DNA of 64,000 nt from Stachybotrys elegans (lineage: Eukaryota; Ascomycota; Sordariomycetes; Hypocreales; Stachybotryaceae), in assembly GCA_020746835.1 (NCBI GenBank), contig JAGPNK010000032.1:1-64000 (forward strand), written 5' to 3'. Of the stretch, positions 43,549 to 55,042 are shown one piece after another. The first letter of the stretch is position 1. Each line of letters begins with the position of its first letter. The notes under the pieces were generated by a model. The model worked only from the letters and a program-made list of their open reading frames with translations. It did no database searches and had not been told where the DNA came from. A program made the position numbers and the translations under genes.

Positions 43549-45342
43549 ATGAGCAACACCATGATCGCCTATTCGGGCATCGTAACAATCTACTGGATGC
43601 TGCCTGCTGTGTTGGTTGGCTACTGGACATATACAGCCATATGGCGACTCTACCTGAGCCCCCTGGCCCATATTCCTGGCCCCAGGCTGGCGGCCTTGAC
43701 AAGCTTGTTGGTGCATTACAGGCGATTCTGCTCTGGTCTAACTGACCAAGGATAGATACGAAGCCTACTACGACGTTTGGCTGGGTGGGCAGTATGCCTT
43801 CAAAATCATCGAACTGCACAAGCAATATGGTCCCATCCTTCGCATCACACCGAGAGAGTTGCACTTTGCTGATCCAGTATGTTACAATGCATGTGCAGAA
43901 TTCTGACTGACTGGCTGCGAGGAATTCTACGAGTCCATCTACGCCGGCTACTCACAGACGAGGCGCACGGTTCGAGAAGAAGCCTTTACAAAGTTCATCG
44001 GCCTCGACCACTCCGTCTTCTCTACCGAGGGACACGAATTGCACCGCCAGAGACGGGCAGCCCTGCAGCCATTCTTCAGTATGGCCAATGTGCGAAGACT
44101 CCAGCCCGTCATACAGGAGAGGCTCGAGGCCTTAATGAAGCGTATTGAGGAGCATCGTGATACCCAGAGAGAACTCAATGCGAGTTGCATGTTTTCCGCG
44201 CTTGGAGCAGGTGGGTGTCTCTGGTGTTGGATTGAATACGTTGCTAACAATGAAAGACATTGTCAATATCTACTGTTTTGGTCACTGCGATAAGAAGATT
44301 GGCATGTATGCCGTTTTCTCACAATCCTTCAATCACTAATACTATTCCAGAGGCCCCTGACTTTGATGCCGCCTCACGAATTGCTGGTCTGGCCAGTCTC
44401 AAGGGGGTTCACCTTCTCAAGCGTATCCCCTGGATCTTCGGCATGCTCGACGCTCTGCCCGCCGCTCTCGTGGGTCTTATGATGCCGAAACTCGCCTCCT
44501 TTTTGGCTCAGAAGGAAGCAGTCAAAGAAGAAGTGAGTGGCATCATAGCTGGCAACAACCAAGGATGGCAGGATAAAGAGCACAGCACCATTTTCCACTC
44601 AATTCTGGCATCCAAGCTGCCACAGGAGGAGAAATCGCTCGTTCGACTGTCGGATGAGGCTCAGTTGGTGGTAGTTGCAGGGAGCCATACAGCGGCAGCG
44701 GTCTTGGACATGATTACGTTCTGGCTGTTGAGTCAGCCAGAGACGCTGCGCAAGCTTAAAGAAGAGCTGCGGAGCATCATGCCATCCGTCGATGACGTTG
44801 GCACGGTGCCTCTGGCGAAGCTGGAAGCCCTTCCTTACCTGATTGCAGTCATAAAGGAGGGATTGCGTATTGAATATGGCCTCGTCACACGATCCCAGCG
44901 CATCGATCCGGATAATGCAACCATTTTCAAAGACAAAACGACAGGAAAGGATTGGACAATCCCCGCTGGCACACCCATGTCAATGAGCCCGCTCATGGTC
45001 CATGACAACGAGGGCCTCTTCCCGAACAGCAGGACTTTTATTGCTGAGCGCTGGCTCGGTGACCAAGGCAAGGGTCTGGATAGGTATCTCGTTACCTTTT
45101 CAAAGGGGAGCCGCAACTGCGTTGGGCAAGCCCTGGCGTATGGGGAGATGTATCTGGCTCTGGCCTACATTTTCCGGCGCTATGGGGGTAGGGACGTCAT
45201 TTTTGATGACGACGTGGGCTTCCTGGAGCTTTACGAAACGAACGTCAAGGATGTCGAGATGGCCGCCGACTTCTTCATGCCCGTCGCGGAGAAAGGGTCT
45301 CTGGGGATCCGGCTCAAGGCGTACAACATCAACCAGAATTGA
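43549..45342 (+). CDS. Cytochrome P450 monooxygenase (trichodiene-oxygenase-like group)
   Basis: Five-exon model: 43549-43706, 43756-43876, 43922-44210, 44257-44301, 44351-45342, giving 534 aa with all phases agreeing. Intron 4 uses a GC donor (GCATGT) if protein continuity is respected (KKI then EAPDFDAA). Intron 1 has a weak GTTGGT donor but a good CTAAC branch point. The N-terminal membrane anchor is followed by the hinge [10 protein letters not shown]. Further marks are the helix I motif [10 protein letters not shown]-helix EGLR, and haem loop [10 protein letters not shown]. The text around [19 protein letters not shown] resembles P450s annotated as trichodiene oxygenases, by eye only. 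It would act at the ER membrane with P450 reductase. The reductase and the Zn2Cys6 regulator next to it suggest one pathway; the substrate is unknown. Confidence 0.85.
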
Positions 45343-45514
45343 TGGTGCGGCCCGAGGATATGATTAAAGGGTTGTTGGTGCAGCTTTTAAAGAGTGGTCA
45401 TCGTCCATAGCGGTGAGAAAAGATTCTCAGCACTGTTAGAATTAATGCAATGCGAAGTGTTATCAATTGATTTCACATCGCCTTTGTTATTAGAGGGGTA
45501 TCATCGGACTGATC

Positions 45515-45690
45515 TATAGCTATAAGAGAGATATCTCCTATATAGTTAAAGCCTTAATATAGTTCTATATAATAGGCAATTAAGCATTTATATAACCTAT
45601 TTAACCTTAGTATAACTAGAGAGAGGACTTTATTAATATTCTTTCTCTTTTAAGCAGTTTTACTCTATACTTAGGGGCTTTAAAGCTATA
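45515..45690 (-). repeat. Family-2 terminal fragment
   Basis: Matches the left end of family 2 in reverse: CTATAGCTATAAGAGAGATA through to CTATACTTAGGGGC. The fragment marks the left border of the AT block. Confidence 0.65.
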
Positions 45691-46401
45691 TAAATAGACT
45701 AGTTTTAAAAACCTAAAAATACTATGCTTTTTCTTTCTTTTATATTACTTTTTTAAAATTAAGTAATATAGCTACTTTTAAATTAGTTAGTTTAAACTAA
45801 CTATAAGTAACTATTTAAATTACTAACTATTTTATAAATAGTTATATTTTCTCTTTATTTTAATATACTTTTATTATTAGGGGAGATAAAATAGAAATAA
45901 AAAGGCAATATATAATATACTACTTTATTATAAACTATAATTTAATAATTCTTTAAATACTTAAAGTTTAAGTTAGTCTTAAAGTAGTCCTAATATTTTC
46001 CTATTTATTAAGCTCTATAATTACCTTATTAATAATATACTTATCTTTAATTATAAAGTAAAAATCCTTCTTTATTATTATATTTTAATACTAAAAAGCT
46101 TATAAGTTATTATTAAATATCTTTTAAAATAGAAATAGTATAGGCAATTACTTTTATTTATCCCTTAATAAATAGATTTATATTATATTAGGTAGGTAAA
46201 AGGTAAGGTTATTATATAGAAAAATACTAAATATTATATCCCTTAGCTATTAAAGAAAAGATACTATTTTAGTATTTATATTTTTAATTAAAGAATAGTT
46301 AGTATTTTTAAATAGTACTATATTAATATAAATAACTTTAGTTTTATAAGCTTTAAATATAAATTATTTTACTTTAGTTACTAAAGTTTATTTTATTTTA
46401 T

Positions 46402-47690
46402 AATATAATAGGTATATTTAGTATAGAAAAAAGAATAATAGTATATATAAACAATAATAGCCTTACTATCTATAGAACTAAAGAATAGTATTAAATAATA
46501 AAGGAATTATTAAAATCTTTTATTAACTAGAGCTAGAGAATAATAAGGGGGCTATAGTAGTGGTAGTAATAGTAAAAGTATATATAGTTAGGGAGACCTA
46601 TAGTTAGTAAACTTAATATATATATATACTGTTTATTAGTATGTATTCTAATAAGGCTAGCCTTAAAGGTATAATACACTAAGGTTAAAATACTATTATA
46701 ATTCTAATAAAAGTTATTAAGCTATATAGACTTATAATAAAGAAGCTAACTTATTATATAATAGCTATAGCTATAGATAGTACTATAGCTATATTAGGCT
46801 AGGAATATATAATTATATAAGGCCTAGCCCTAGAATAGAGTTTAAAAAATATATATAAAAAGACCTTTATTCTTTTTATTATCTCTCTCTTTCTCTTTCT
46901 TTTATATATATTACTACTATTAGATTTAAGATTTATTAATACTATATAAACTTATAATAAACTAACTAAATAATTAAAATACTAGGAATATTTTTAAATT
47001 AAATTCTCCTACTAAACAGTTTACTAAGGCTATATATAGCTAGGCTATTTAAATATAAGTAAGTCTATCTATTCTAAAAGACTAATAAATAGTATTACTA
47101 ATAGTCTATATTAATAAAACCTAGTATTTAAGCTTTTTAAATATCTACTAGATTATTTTAATTTAGATTATTAGAGAATAAAGGGTAAGAAAAGGGAATT
47201 CTTTTCTAAAGAGACTAAATAGTTATACTCTAGCTAATAAAGGCTAAAGCTAGAAATTAACCTTTAGAAATAAACCTTAATAGACTAGTATATTACTTTA
47301 GTAAAGGGAAATAGAGAGCTTTCTTTAAGTATTTTAAACTATATAAGGCCTAAATAATATTTAATATATTCTTAACCTATAGATAGAAAACCCTACTTAT
47401 TAATTATATTACTATTAGTCTATTTATAACTGTATTTATAACTATAGTCCCTATAGCTATAAGAGAGATATCTTTTATATAGTTAAAGCCTTAATATAGT
47501 TTATTATTTAAATAGTTAGTTAAATAATAGCATACTAAAGGATATATAATATAAATAATTAAGTATATTATATAATAAACAATTAGGTATTTATATAATC
47601 TATTTAACTTTAGTATAGCTAGAAGGGAATACTTACTATTTCTCCTTAAGTAGCCTTTACTTTATACTTAGGGGGATTATTTTATTTTAT
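46402..47690 (-). repeat. Family-2 element, left arm of an inverted pair
   Basis: The reverse complement follows 48055-49280 over its whole length: a GTATAGAAAAAAGAATAATAG-like start and an end near CTTTATACTTAGGGGGATTA. About 1.3 kb, RIP-degraded. Confidence 0.7.
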
Positions 47691-48054
47691 ATAGAAAATA
47701 AACTCTATAACTATATATTATTTAAAAGATTTAATTATTATAAAAGTAATATCTTTTATAATATTAAAGTTTATAATAGTCTTTATTATATTACTAATAG
47801 TAAAAATAGACTTTTTATACTATTTATACTTTATAATTATATTTTAAATTTCTAGGTTTAATTTAATAAAGTTTTCTATACCCTTAGTTTATTATATATA
47901 GTTAGCTTTTTAATAAAGCATTTTATTTTTATAATTAAAATTCTTATATTTATATTAAAAGGTATAGCTATATTTCTATAAGTAAAAGGTATATATAGAT
48001 TTAAATTAAAGATTCTATAGTTATTAAAATTTAATATAGCTATAGTTTAACTAA

Positions 48055-49280
48055 TCTCTTTAAGTATAGAGTTAAAGCTATTTAAAAGAGAATAGTAAGT
48101 ATTCCTTTTTAACTATACTAAGGTTAAATAGATTATATAAATACCTAATTGCCTATTATATAATATACTTAATTATTTATATTTTAAGGACTATATTAAG
48201 GCTTTAACTATATATTATAGGGACTATAGTTATAAATACAATTATAAATAGACTAATAGTAATATAATTAATAAATAGGGTTTTCTATCTATAGATTAAA
48301 AATATATTAAATATTATTTAGGCTTTATATAGTCTAAAATACTTAAAGAAAGCTTTTTATTTCTCTTTATTAAAGTAATATATTAGTTTATTAAGGCCTA
48401 TTCTTAAGGCCTAGCTTTAGCCTTTATTAGCTAGAGTATAACTATTTAGTTTTTTTAAAAGAGGATTTTTTTTTTCTACCCTTTATTCTTTAATAATCTA
48501 GATTAAAATAATTTAATAAATATTTAAAAGGCTTAAACACTAGGTTTTATTAATATAGACTATTAATAATACTATTTATTAGTCTTTTAGAATAGATAGA
48601 CTTACTTATATCTAGCTATATATAGCCTTAATAGACTATTTAGTAAGGGGATTTAAAATACCCCTAGTATTTTAGTTATTTAGTTAGTTTATTATAAGTT
48701 ATAAATATATAATATATTATTAATAAATCTTAAATTTAATAGTATATATATAAAAGGAAAAGAAAGAGAGAGATAATAAAAAGAGTAAAGGTCTTTTTAT
48801 ATATATTTCTTAAACTTTATTTTAAAGCTAGGCCTTATATACTAAATTATATATTTCTAGTCTAATATAACTATAGTACTATTTATAACTATAGCTATTA
48901 TATATAAGCCTATATAGCTTAATAACTTTTATTAGAATTATAGTATATATAGTATTTTAACCTTAATGTATTATACCTTTGCTTTATTAGAATATATATA
49001 AGGGCTAGAGTATTTATACTATTATTTTTATTATTTATAAAATAATACCTAATATAATAGTAAATAGACTAATAAATGGCTAGTTTACTAACTTTATTAT
49101 TACTATTACTACTATAGCTCTTTTATTATTCTCTAGCTCTAGCTAATAGAAAATATTATTTAATAATTTCTTTATTATTTAATACTATTTTCTAGTTTTA
49201 TAAATAGTAAGGCTATTATTATTTATATATACTATTATTCTTTTTTCTATACTAAATATACTTACTATATTATAGTTTAA
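48055..49280 (+). repeat. Family-2 element, right arm of an inverted pair
   Basis: This is the most complete uninterrupted copy in the plus orientation. It provides the empty-site sequence (about 48220-48260) for the family-1 insertion at 4090. It is separated from its inverted partner by about 370 bp. Confidence 0.7.
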
Positions 49281-50579
49281 CTAAAACTAATTATATATTA
49301 TTATTCTTTATAATTATTATTAACTATACTTTAAATATAATTAAACTATAGTTAAAAAGACTTTAATTAACTTCTATTTATAATTAATAAAAATAGAAAT
49401 ATACTTATAACTTTATTTAAATTACTATTAAATAAAAAGAAAAAAACTACTAGTCTATTTATACTAGTTAATATTTTCCTAATAGAATTATTTTTAAGTG
49501 TTTTTATAAATTAGAAATTAATAATAAAGAGTAATTAAAAGATTTAAAAAGCTATATTTTACTATATTATAAAAGATAATATTCTAATATATAAATCTAA
49601 ATTATAAAATAAACTATATATTTTAATTCCTAGCTAAAACTATTAATAGTTAAACTAATATATTCCTTTTAAATCTAAAATAATATAGTAAAAAATATTA
49701 GTTAAAAATACATAATAAATGCCTAGCTAAGTACTTTACTCTAAAGTAAAGCTTATATTATATATTTTAATTTATAGATAAAATAATATTTTAAGTATAA
49801 TTCAAACTAAAAAACTCCTTAGCTAACTATACTTAATAACTTACTAAGACTTAAAGTATATATAATACTTTTATTTACTTAGTAAAGGTTTTATATTAAG
49901 TTCTATAGTTTTACTTAGTAAGATAGTAATTTAAAGGGATAGTAATAGAGTTTAATAAACTTAAAAAATAATAGATAAATTTATATTACTTTAAACTATT
50001 AGCTAATAGCTTTTATTAAAGTGCTTTAGTACTTAGTATAGTATATTCTACCTTTATTAAGCTATACTCTATACCTTAATCCTTACTAAATCTATTATTA
50101 TTATACTTACTATCTATTTTATATCTTACCTTTAAAGTATAGTAAGGGAAAGTTAAAGTTTAGTAGCTTTCTATACTATTAGAGCCTAATTTACATTACA
50201 TACTAACATTTACTAAAGCTAATAGTCTAATAAAATACCTTTAAATAGAAAGAATATACTTTATTCTCTAAATCCTTAAACTAATATATAAATAATATAT
50301 AGAGTAAATATATAGTATTTTATTCTTAACTTACTAAAGAAGGCCTTATAATTAAACTAAATCTAAGTTCCATTCTTAATACTATAGTATAGGTTTAAGC
50401 TTATTATAGATTACTATATTAATTACTTTAAACTAGTTAGTTATTAAAATGAAGTTTTTAGTTTTAGAACCTATACTACTTAAAGTCTATTACTAAAATG
50501 CTTATATTTAGTGCTAATTAGTAATAAGTAGGCTACTTAAATCGCTTCTTAAACACTAGTAGTAAAACTTATATTAAAG

Positions 50580-51060
50580 ATTAAAGCCTTAGAGAGACTT
50601 ATAAAGCTTTAATAGATAGTAAAGGCATTAAACTAATAAGTAAAGTACCCTAGTAAAGAAGTACACTACTAGCCAATTCTATACCCCGATAGAATGGAAA
50701 TTATTAACTTTAAAGAGACTCTATATTTTCTTTTATTCTACTGCTGCTTGTATTTATTCTCAGGCATATAAGCCCTAGATATATTAGGATATACTATATT
50801 AACTCCCTATTCTAGCAAAGCGTAGTAGGAACGCTTTAACTAACTTACTAAATGGAAAGCTTCCTATAGCATTACTCTAGGCTTCTAATATATAGAACCC
50901 TATTCTGAACATAGATACTAAAGGCCTTAACCCCTAGTTTTAAAAAGAAGAATTCATTATCTTAGTTATAATCGTTAATTTAATATCTAAGCAGCACGCA
51001 ATATTAAGGAAATATTAGGATATTAGCTGCTATATATAGAAACAAGTCAAGTATGTCTTG
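50580..51060 (+). pseudogene. Ty1/copia-like integrase relic (RIP-degraded)
   Basis: In one plus-strand frame, reading through stops, DSKGIKLISK is followed about 15 codons later by NSIPR-stop-NG, which recalls the D..G..E to P-QNG spacing of copia integrase cores. Further on, about 70 codons downstream, RNALTNLLNGKLP recalls the post-integrase TP-x4-GKKP block. The stop between PR and NG fits a CAG to TAG change. The match is short and degenerate; I am only moderately sure of the family. Confidence 0.4.
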
Positions 51061-51559
51061 CCCAGCGCTATCTAACATGTAATGCATTGGCATACTAAAA
51101 AGCTATAAATGAACTAGATTATTTATCACTAGTAGGAAGATATCTAGCCAAGCTACTTCTTGGCCTAATGTAGCTGTCTTTATGCCTTGTTATCTATCCT
51201 TTCTTCTTTATAATAGATTTCTAGTATCTTCTTAATTTATTAAACTTAATCTAGCTTTTATTTTTGGATCTTCTTGTTCTTTAGCTCTAGACAAGCCTTA
51301 ATCGATTATTTGGCCTGCCTTTTTTAGTCTTGCAGGCTATCTATTGTCTTGGATAGCTTGGGCTAGCAGACAGAGTTAGCAACGTGTTAGTCTGGACTGA
51401 GGTCTTCATACCTTTGTGGCCGACCGGGCCATTATGATAACTTGTTGTAGTGAGGGCTTTCTTAGGTTTGAAGCGGCAGGCTAATGCTTACCTTAAGGGC
51501 TGAGGCAGGGGAGGAAGGTAATCAGCAGATGTTGAAGGTGATGATGAGATTGTTCTGTC
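51061..51559. other. Transition zone, no gene seen
   Basis: Composition returns from AT-rich to normal over this stretch. No motif recognised. Confidence 0.4.
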
Positions 51560-51960
51560 CTGGAAGAAGAGTGTATCTTATAGACATCGAGGCCCCAACA
51601 GATTGTTAGGCAGCAGGCTCAACAAAGTTTTCTCTCAAAGGCAGCAGCAACTTTGATCCAGTCACCCGCCGAAGCCATCAAGCTAGCGGCAGATCAAGTC
51701 ACCGGAAGCCATTTTTCATCAAAAACCTTGATATCGCATCATCGCCTCAATCAAGCCCCCCGGAACAAGCCGACTCACCTGACTGCGTCACTCGCCAAAG
51801 CCTCATTGTATGTTGTCAGGCCCGGCTGCATCACTCGCCAAAGCCACATCGCAACCTTGACTGCGTTACTCGCCGAAGCCTTCTTATATGTATGGACCCT
51901 GCGGTGGAAGCTATCTCTGCAGAAGCCTTCTCGTATGTTGCGCCCGACACCACAGTGGTA
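51560..51960 (+). repeat. Dispersed and internally repeated sequence
   Basis: 51565-51680 recurs in diverged form at 57925-58060 (GAGGCCCCAACAGA, AAAGTTTTCTCTC, GATCCAGTCA, CGCCGAAG). From 51775 the motif TGCGTCACTCGCCAAAGCC is repeated at least three times with variation. A 139-codon frame runs over it but looks like a by-product. Confidence 0.6.
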
Positions 51961-52071
51961 TCATGACGGAAGCTCCCGACCAATTGTAGTATACAGGTGG
52001 CTGGAAAACTTTAACATTGGTATCCCTGCAGCCATAAGTGTCAAGCTTTTCTCAATCGAATTTTCTTGCTA

Positions 52072-52183
52072 AGTGTCATCTATTGATTTGATATTGCCTT
52101 TATTGTCAGAGGGAGCCTTCTTGAAGTCGCTAGTCTGTATCCCATTGGGGCATACAAACGGGAAATCCTACATTTGTCGCCGG
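52072..52183 (+). repeat. Dispersed repeat family 3, copy inverted relative to 34 kb
   Basis: Contains CTGTATCCCATTGGGGCATA and GTCAGAGGGAGCC, matching the reverse complement of 34020-34140. It ends where the TA-flanked element begins. Confidence 0.7.
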
Positions 52184-52741
52184 TACTCGTGCCCGCCCCA
52201 CCTGATCGCGGTTTCGGTTGACCTCACCGCCTATAGGCGGTGCTGGTCACCTTTTTGAGCCGGACAGCGAATTGAGCCACTATATAAGTAATAGATTATA
52301 AAAATTCTAATAAATTATAGAAAAAAGCTATAGATAAATAGACTTCAAAATATAATATATTTTTATTTAAAGTATAAATATAGTCTCTTTATATATAAAA
52401 AGTATATTAATATAGCTATAAAACCCTAATATTAAGAAAAAAAGCTATTTTAGTTACTATTTATAGTCTATTTTAATAATTATAAAGAATTTTAAATAAA
52501 AGAAATTAATATTAATATTTTATAAAAATAAGAATATAGGATAATTTTTCTTTATATTTTTTATTCTAAGATTTAAATAGTTATTAAAAACTTTAAAAAA
52601 ATCATTTTAAGTATCTTTCTATACATTTTATATACAAAAGTGACCTGGCTTAATTTGGTGTCCGGCTCACTTCGCTAACCAGCACCGCCTAAGGCGGTGC
52701 AGGGTGAACGAAACCGCTGAAAGGTGGGGCGGGCACGAGTA
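52184..52741. mobile_element. TA-flanked MITE with ~95-bp terminal inverted repeats
   Basis: Ends read CTCGTGCCCGCCCCACCT on both strands (52186 inward; 52739 inward on the minus strand), each next to a TA dinucleotide at 52184-52185 and 52740-52741. The inverted repeats are GC-rich, about 95 bp, imperfect, and include the palindrome CACCGCCTATAGGCGGTG (52225-52242). The 350-bp interior (about 52280-52630) is AT-only and non-coding. TA duplication and long inverted repeats point to a non-autonomous Tc1/mariner-superfamily element; no transposase is present. Confidence 0.8.
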
Positions 52742-53068
52742 GTTGAAATGCTATCACTGTCTACTGCTATGGTGTCTAGGCAACAGGTAAGACGGCTTGG
52801 CAAGAGCTTGTCTATGTATTTTGTGCTAAAAAGCTACCTGACCTCAAGCTGGCTAGAGCGGCTCTGGCTTTGGTGCTGGTACTTCAGTAATATCTGCACA
52901 ACCACGTGTTCTTTGGTGATTGGGCAAATTGCATGCAATGTAACCCAACTCCAGGTGGATAAAAAATCTGACGTGGCTCCGATAATGTCAGTCAAAAACC
53001 GAGGACCTGCCTTGATCTGTTCTTTCTGTTTCCTGATTCTTTCCCTTTTACTCACGGGCGAAAGCAAG

Positions 53069-54579
53069 ATGACTGCTGTGCAAACGGAGTTGGATTGCCT
53101 AAAGGCAGTGTGGGAGTCATGCAAATCCCAAGATGACCAGAAGAATTCACTGATATCTGTGTGGAAAATTCTCACGATCCCAGCCGTGTCTTCCCGCTGA
53201 CTATGCATTCAGAATCTCTTTGCACGTATTGACGACCTATCTAATAAGCTGTCAGAAGTCGAGTTGGAGCTTCAAGACAAGAAAGACGTGGTAAAATTAA
53301 ACCGTAATCGTGTCGAGGAAGCCCAAAAACAAATTCAAGCTTTACAGCTTGAAAAGGTCAGGGAACTTTCTCCCGATTTCTTCAATTGAAAACTGACATT
53401 TGTAGGCTCGGCATGTTTTTGCTTCTGTTATCATTGATGGCGACTGTATGCCGGTAAAACCCACTCACCATAGCTGACTAGAAACACCGCTGACCAAAAG
53501 ACTAGTTTCAAGATGAACTTGTTACTCAGGGTTTAGACGGCGGCAAGAAGACAGCCCATCTGCTCAAACAAGCTGTCCAAACCGAGCTTCAGTACTCGGT
53601 GCCTGCCGTAGCTCCTCATTTGCAAGTGGTTATTCGTGTGTATGCGAGTGTGAGAGGATTGGCCAAGACATATAAAGAGAGAGAGATCCTATCTGAGTCA
53701 GTATTTACTGAATTCATCCGGGGATTCAATATGGGCAACGCTACATGCGACTATATTGATGCTGGTGATGGCAAGGAATGTTCGGATAAGAAAGTTGAAG
53801 GTATTTCTATCCAGAGCTGGCCAATAACCTATCAGTACTGACCTTATAAAGCAACCTTTCAACTTCATTTACCTGACACCCACTGCCAGCAGATTCTCTT
53901 TGGTGGTACTGCCGACAATGGTTACGCCCGTTTACTCGGGCCGTATGCTGAAGACGAAGTTATACGTAAACGCATTACTCTCCTCGAAGGGCCCCCGTTT
54001 GCTCACGAACTGGTCGGTATCAAGGACAAATTCCGTACAGCTTCTTTCAAAAACATTTTTAGGAGCGACAAGTTGCCAAGTATTAAACGGCGAGTATCGC
54101 TCCCCACCAATCATCCCACGAACCCTTCGGGCGGTTACGCGACGGCTCTTGCAAAGGCCTCCCCCACACCAACATTACCCTCAGTTGCCCAGCCACGATC
54201 TACCGGCCCCAGAGCAGTCACGTTAACCAAGGTGTTGCGGAACAATCTTGGCCAGCGCGTGGATGCACCGCTCACCTATCCACAGAGAGACTTTATCAGC
54301 CTCAAAGGCCGCAGACTCTGCAACAGTTTTCATCTCCTTGGGAAGTGTCGCTACTTGGATACCTATGGAAATTGTCAGCATGAACATGGGGAGTTGCTGA
54401 GCCTTAACCAGGTTCCAGCTTTATGCGCTATTGCCCGCCAGTCTGCCTGCCAGTCGGGCTTGAACTGCAGTGATCCAGAGTGTATTTCTGGTCATCGTTG
54501 TACTCGAGAAAATTGCGTGCCAAAAACTTGCAGGTTTCCCCAAAGCATGCACCACACGAACACTGCAATTGTTAGTTAA
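53069..54579 (+). CDS. DUF7923-type protein with C-terminal CCCH zinc fingers
   Basis: Five exons: 53069-53158, 53213-53356, 53406-53453, 53506-53800, 53852-54579. All introns are 49-54 bp with consistent phases, giving 434 aa. An N-terminal coiled coil (residues about 5-78, heptad-like ELQDKKDVVKLNRNRVEEAQ) precedes a Rossmann/NYN-like domain with IIDGDCMPF (early Asp), VVIRVYASVRGLAK, FIRGFNMGNATCDYIDAG and the ILFGGTADNGYARLL strand. A basic proline-rich linker follows, then a CCCH finger beginning RRLCNSFHLLGKCRY, and a second Cys-rich cluster. This layout is that of the widespread fungal C3H proteins carrying DUF7923. RNA binding or nuclease function is suggested by the fold type but not shown. 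The start at 53069 gives the usual short acidic lead; the frame is open upstream. Confidence 0.82.
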
Positions 54580-55042
54580 GTTGAAATTTTTTGAAAGGTA
54601 GTTTAGTATTTTATCTTACTATGGCTTAAGATTGAACAATGAGAGTTGGATTCCATTACAGCGTGAGAAGGTCTTGGCCAATCCTACTGGATGGGCAGTA
54701 CAGTATTACGAACTAAGCGGGCTCTTTACTATATAGAGGTATATATATGCTAGCACTAGAAACAGCCATTTCCTGCCTTAAACCCCTCGTCAGAAAGCTT
54801 CTTCTTTCACCCGTTGCGGGGTCGTTGACGAGGACGTTCGCCATCGACCATCCGTCATGGTATAGAAGTCCCAGCCGCAGGCGCACGCACAGGTAGGATA
54901 TTTGGCGAGCAAAATGTCACGAAAGGATAGGGCTTCGTGTATCCACCCCAATCGCCGTGTTGGAGTCCTGGATGTCAGGTTTGGTCAAGATAAAAGATTC
55001 ACCTGGGTCGCCGACCAGGAGCGCTTTGTCCACAACCGATCC
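54580..55042. other. Intergenic region, no gene seen
   Basis: About 460 bp between the C3H gene and the HET relic, both of which end here (convergent). Nothing specific seen. Confidence 0.4.

Larger units (their letters stand above)
45480..51060. repeat. Second AT-rich RIP block
   Basis: AT-only DNA dominated by TpA without open frames, grading back to normal composition at about 50650-51060. It contains three family-2 copies (listed separately) and a copia-like relic. 45700-46390 and 49290-50500 show nothing else I can name. Confidence 0.85.
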
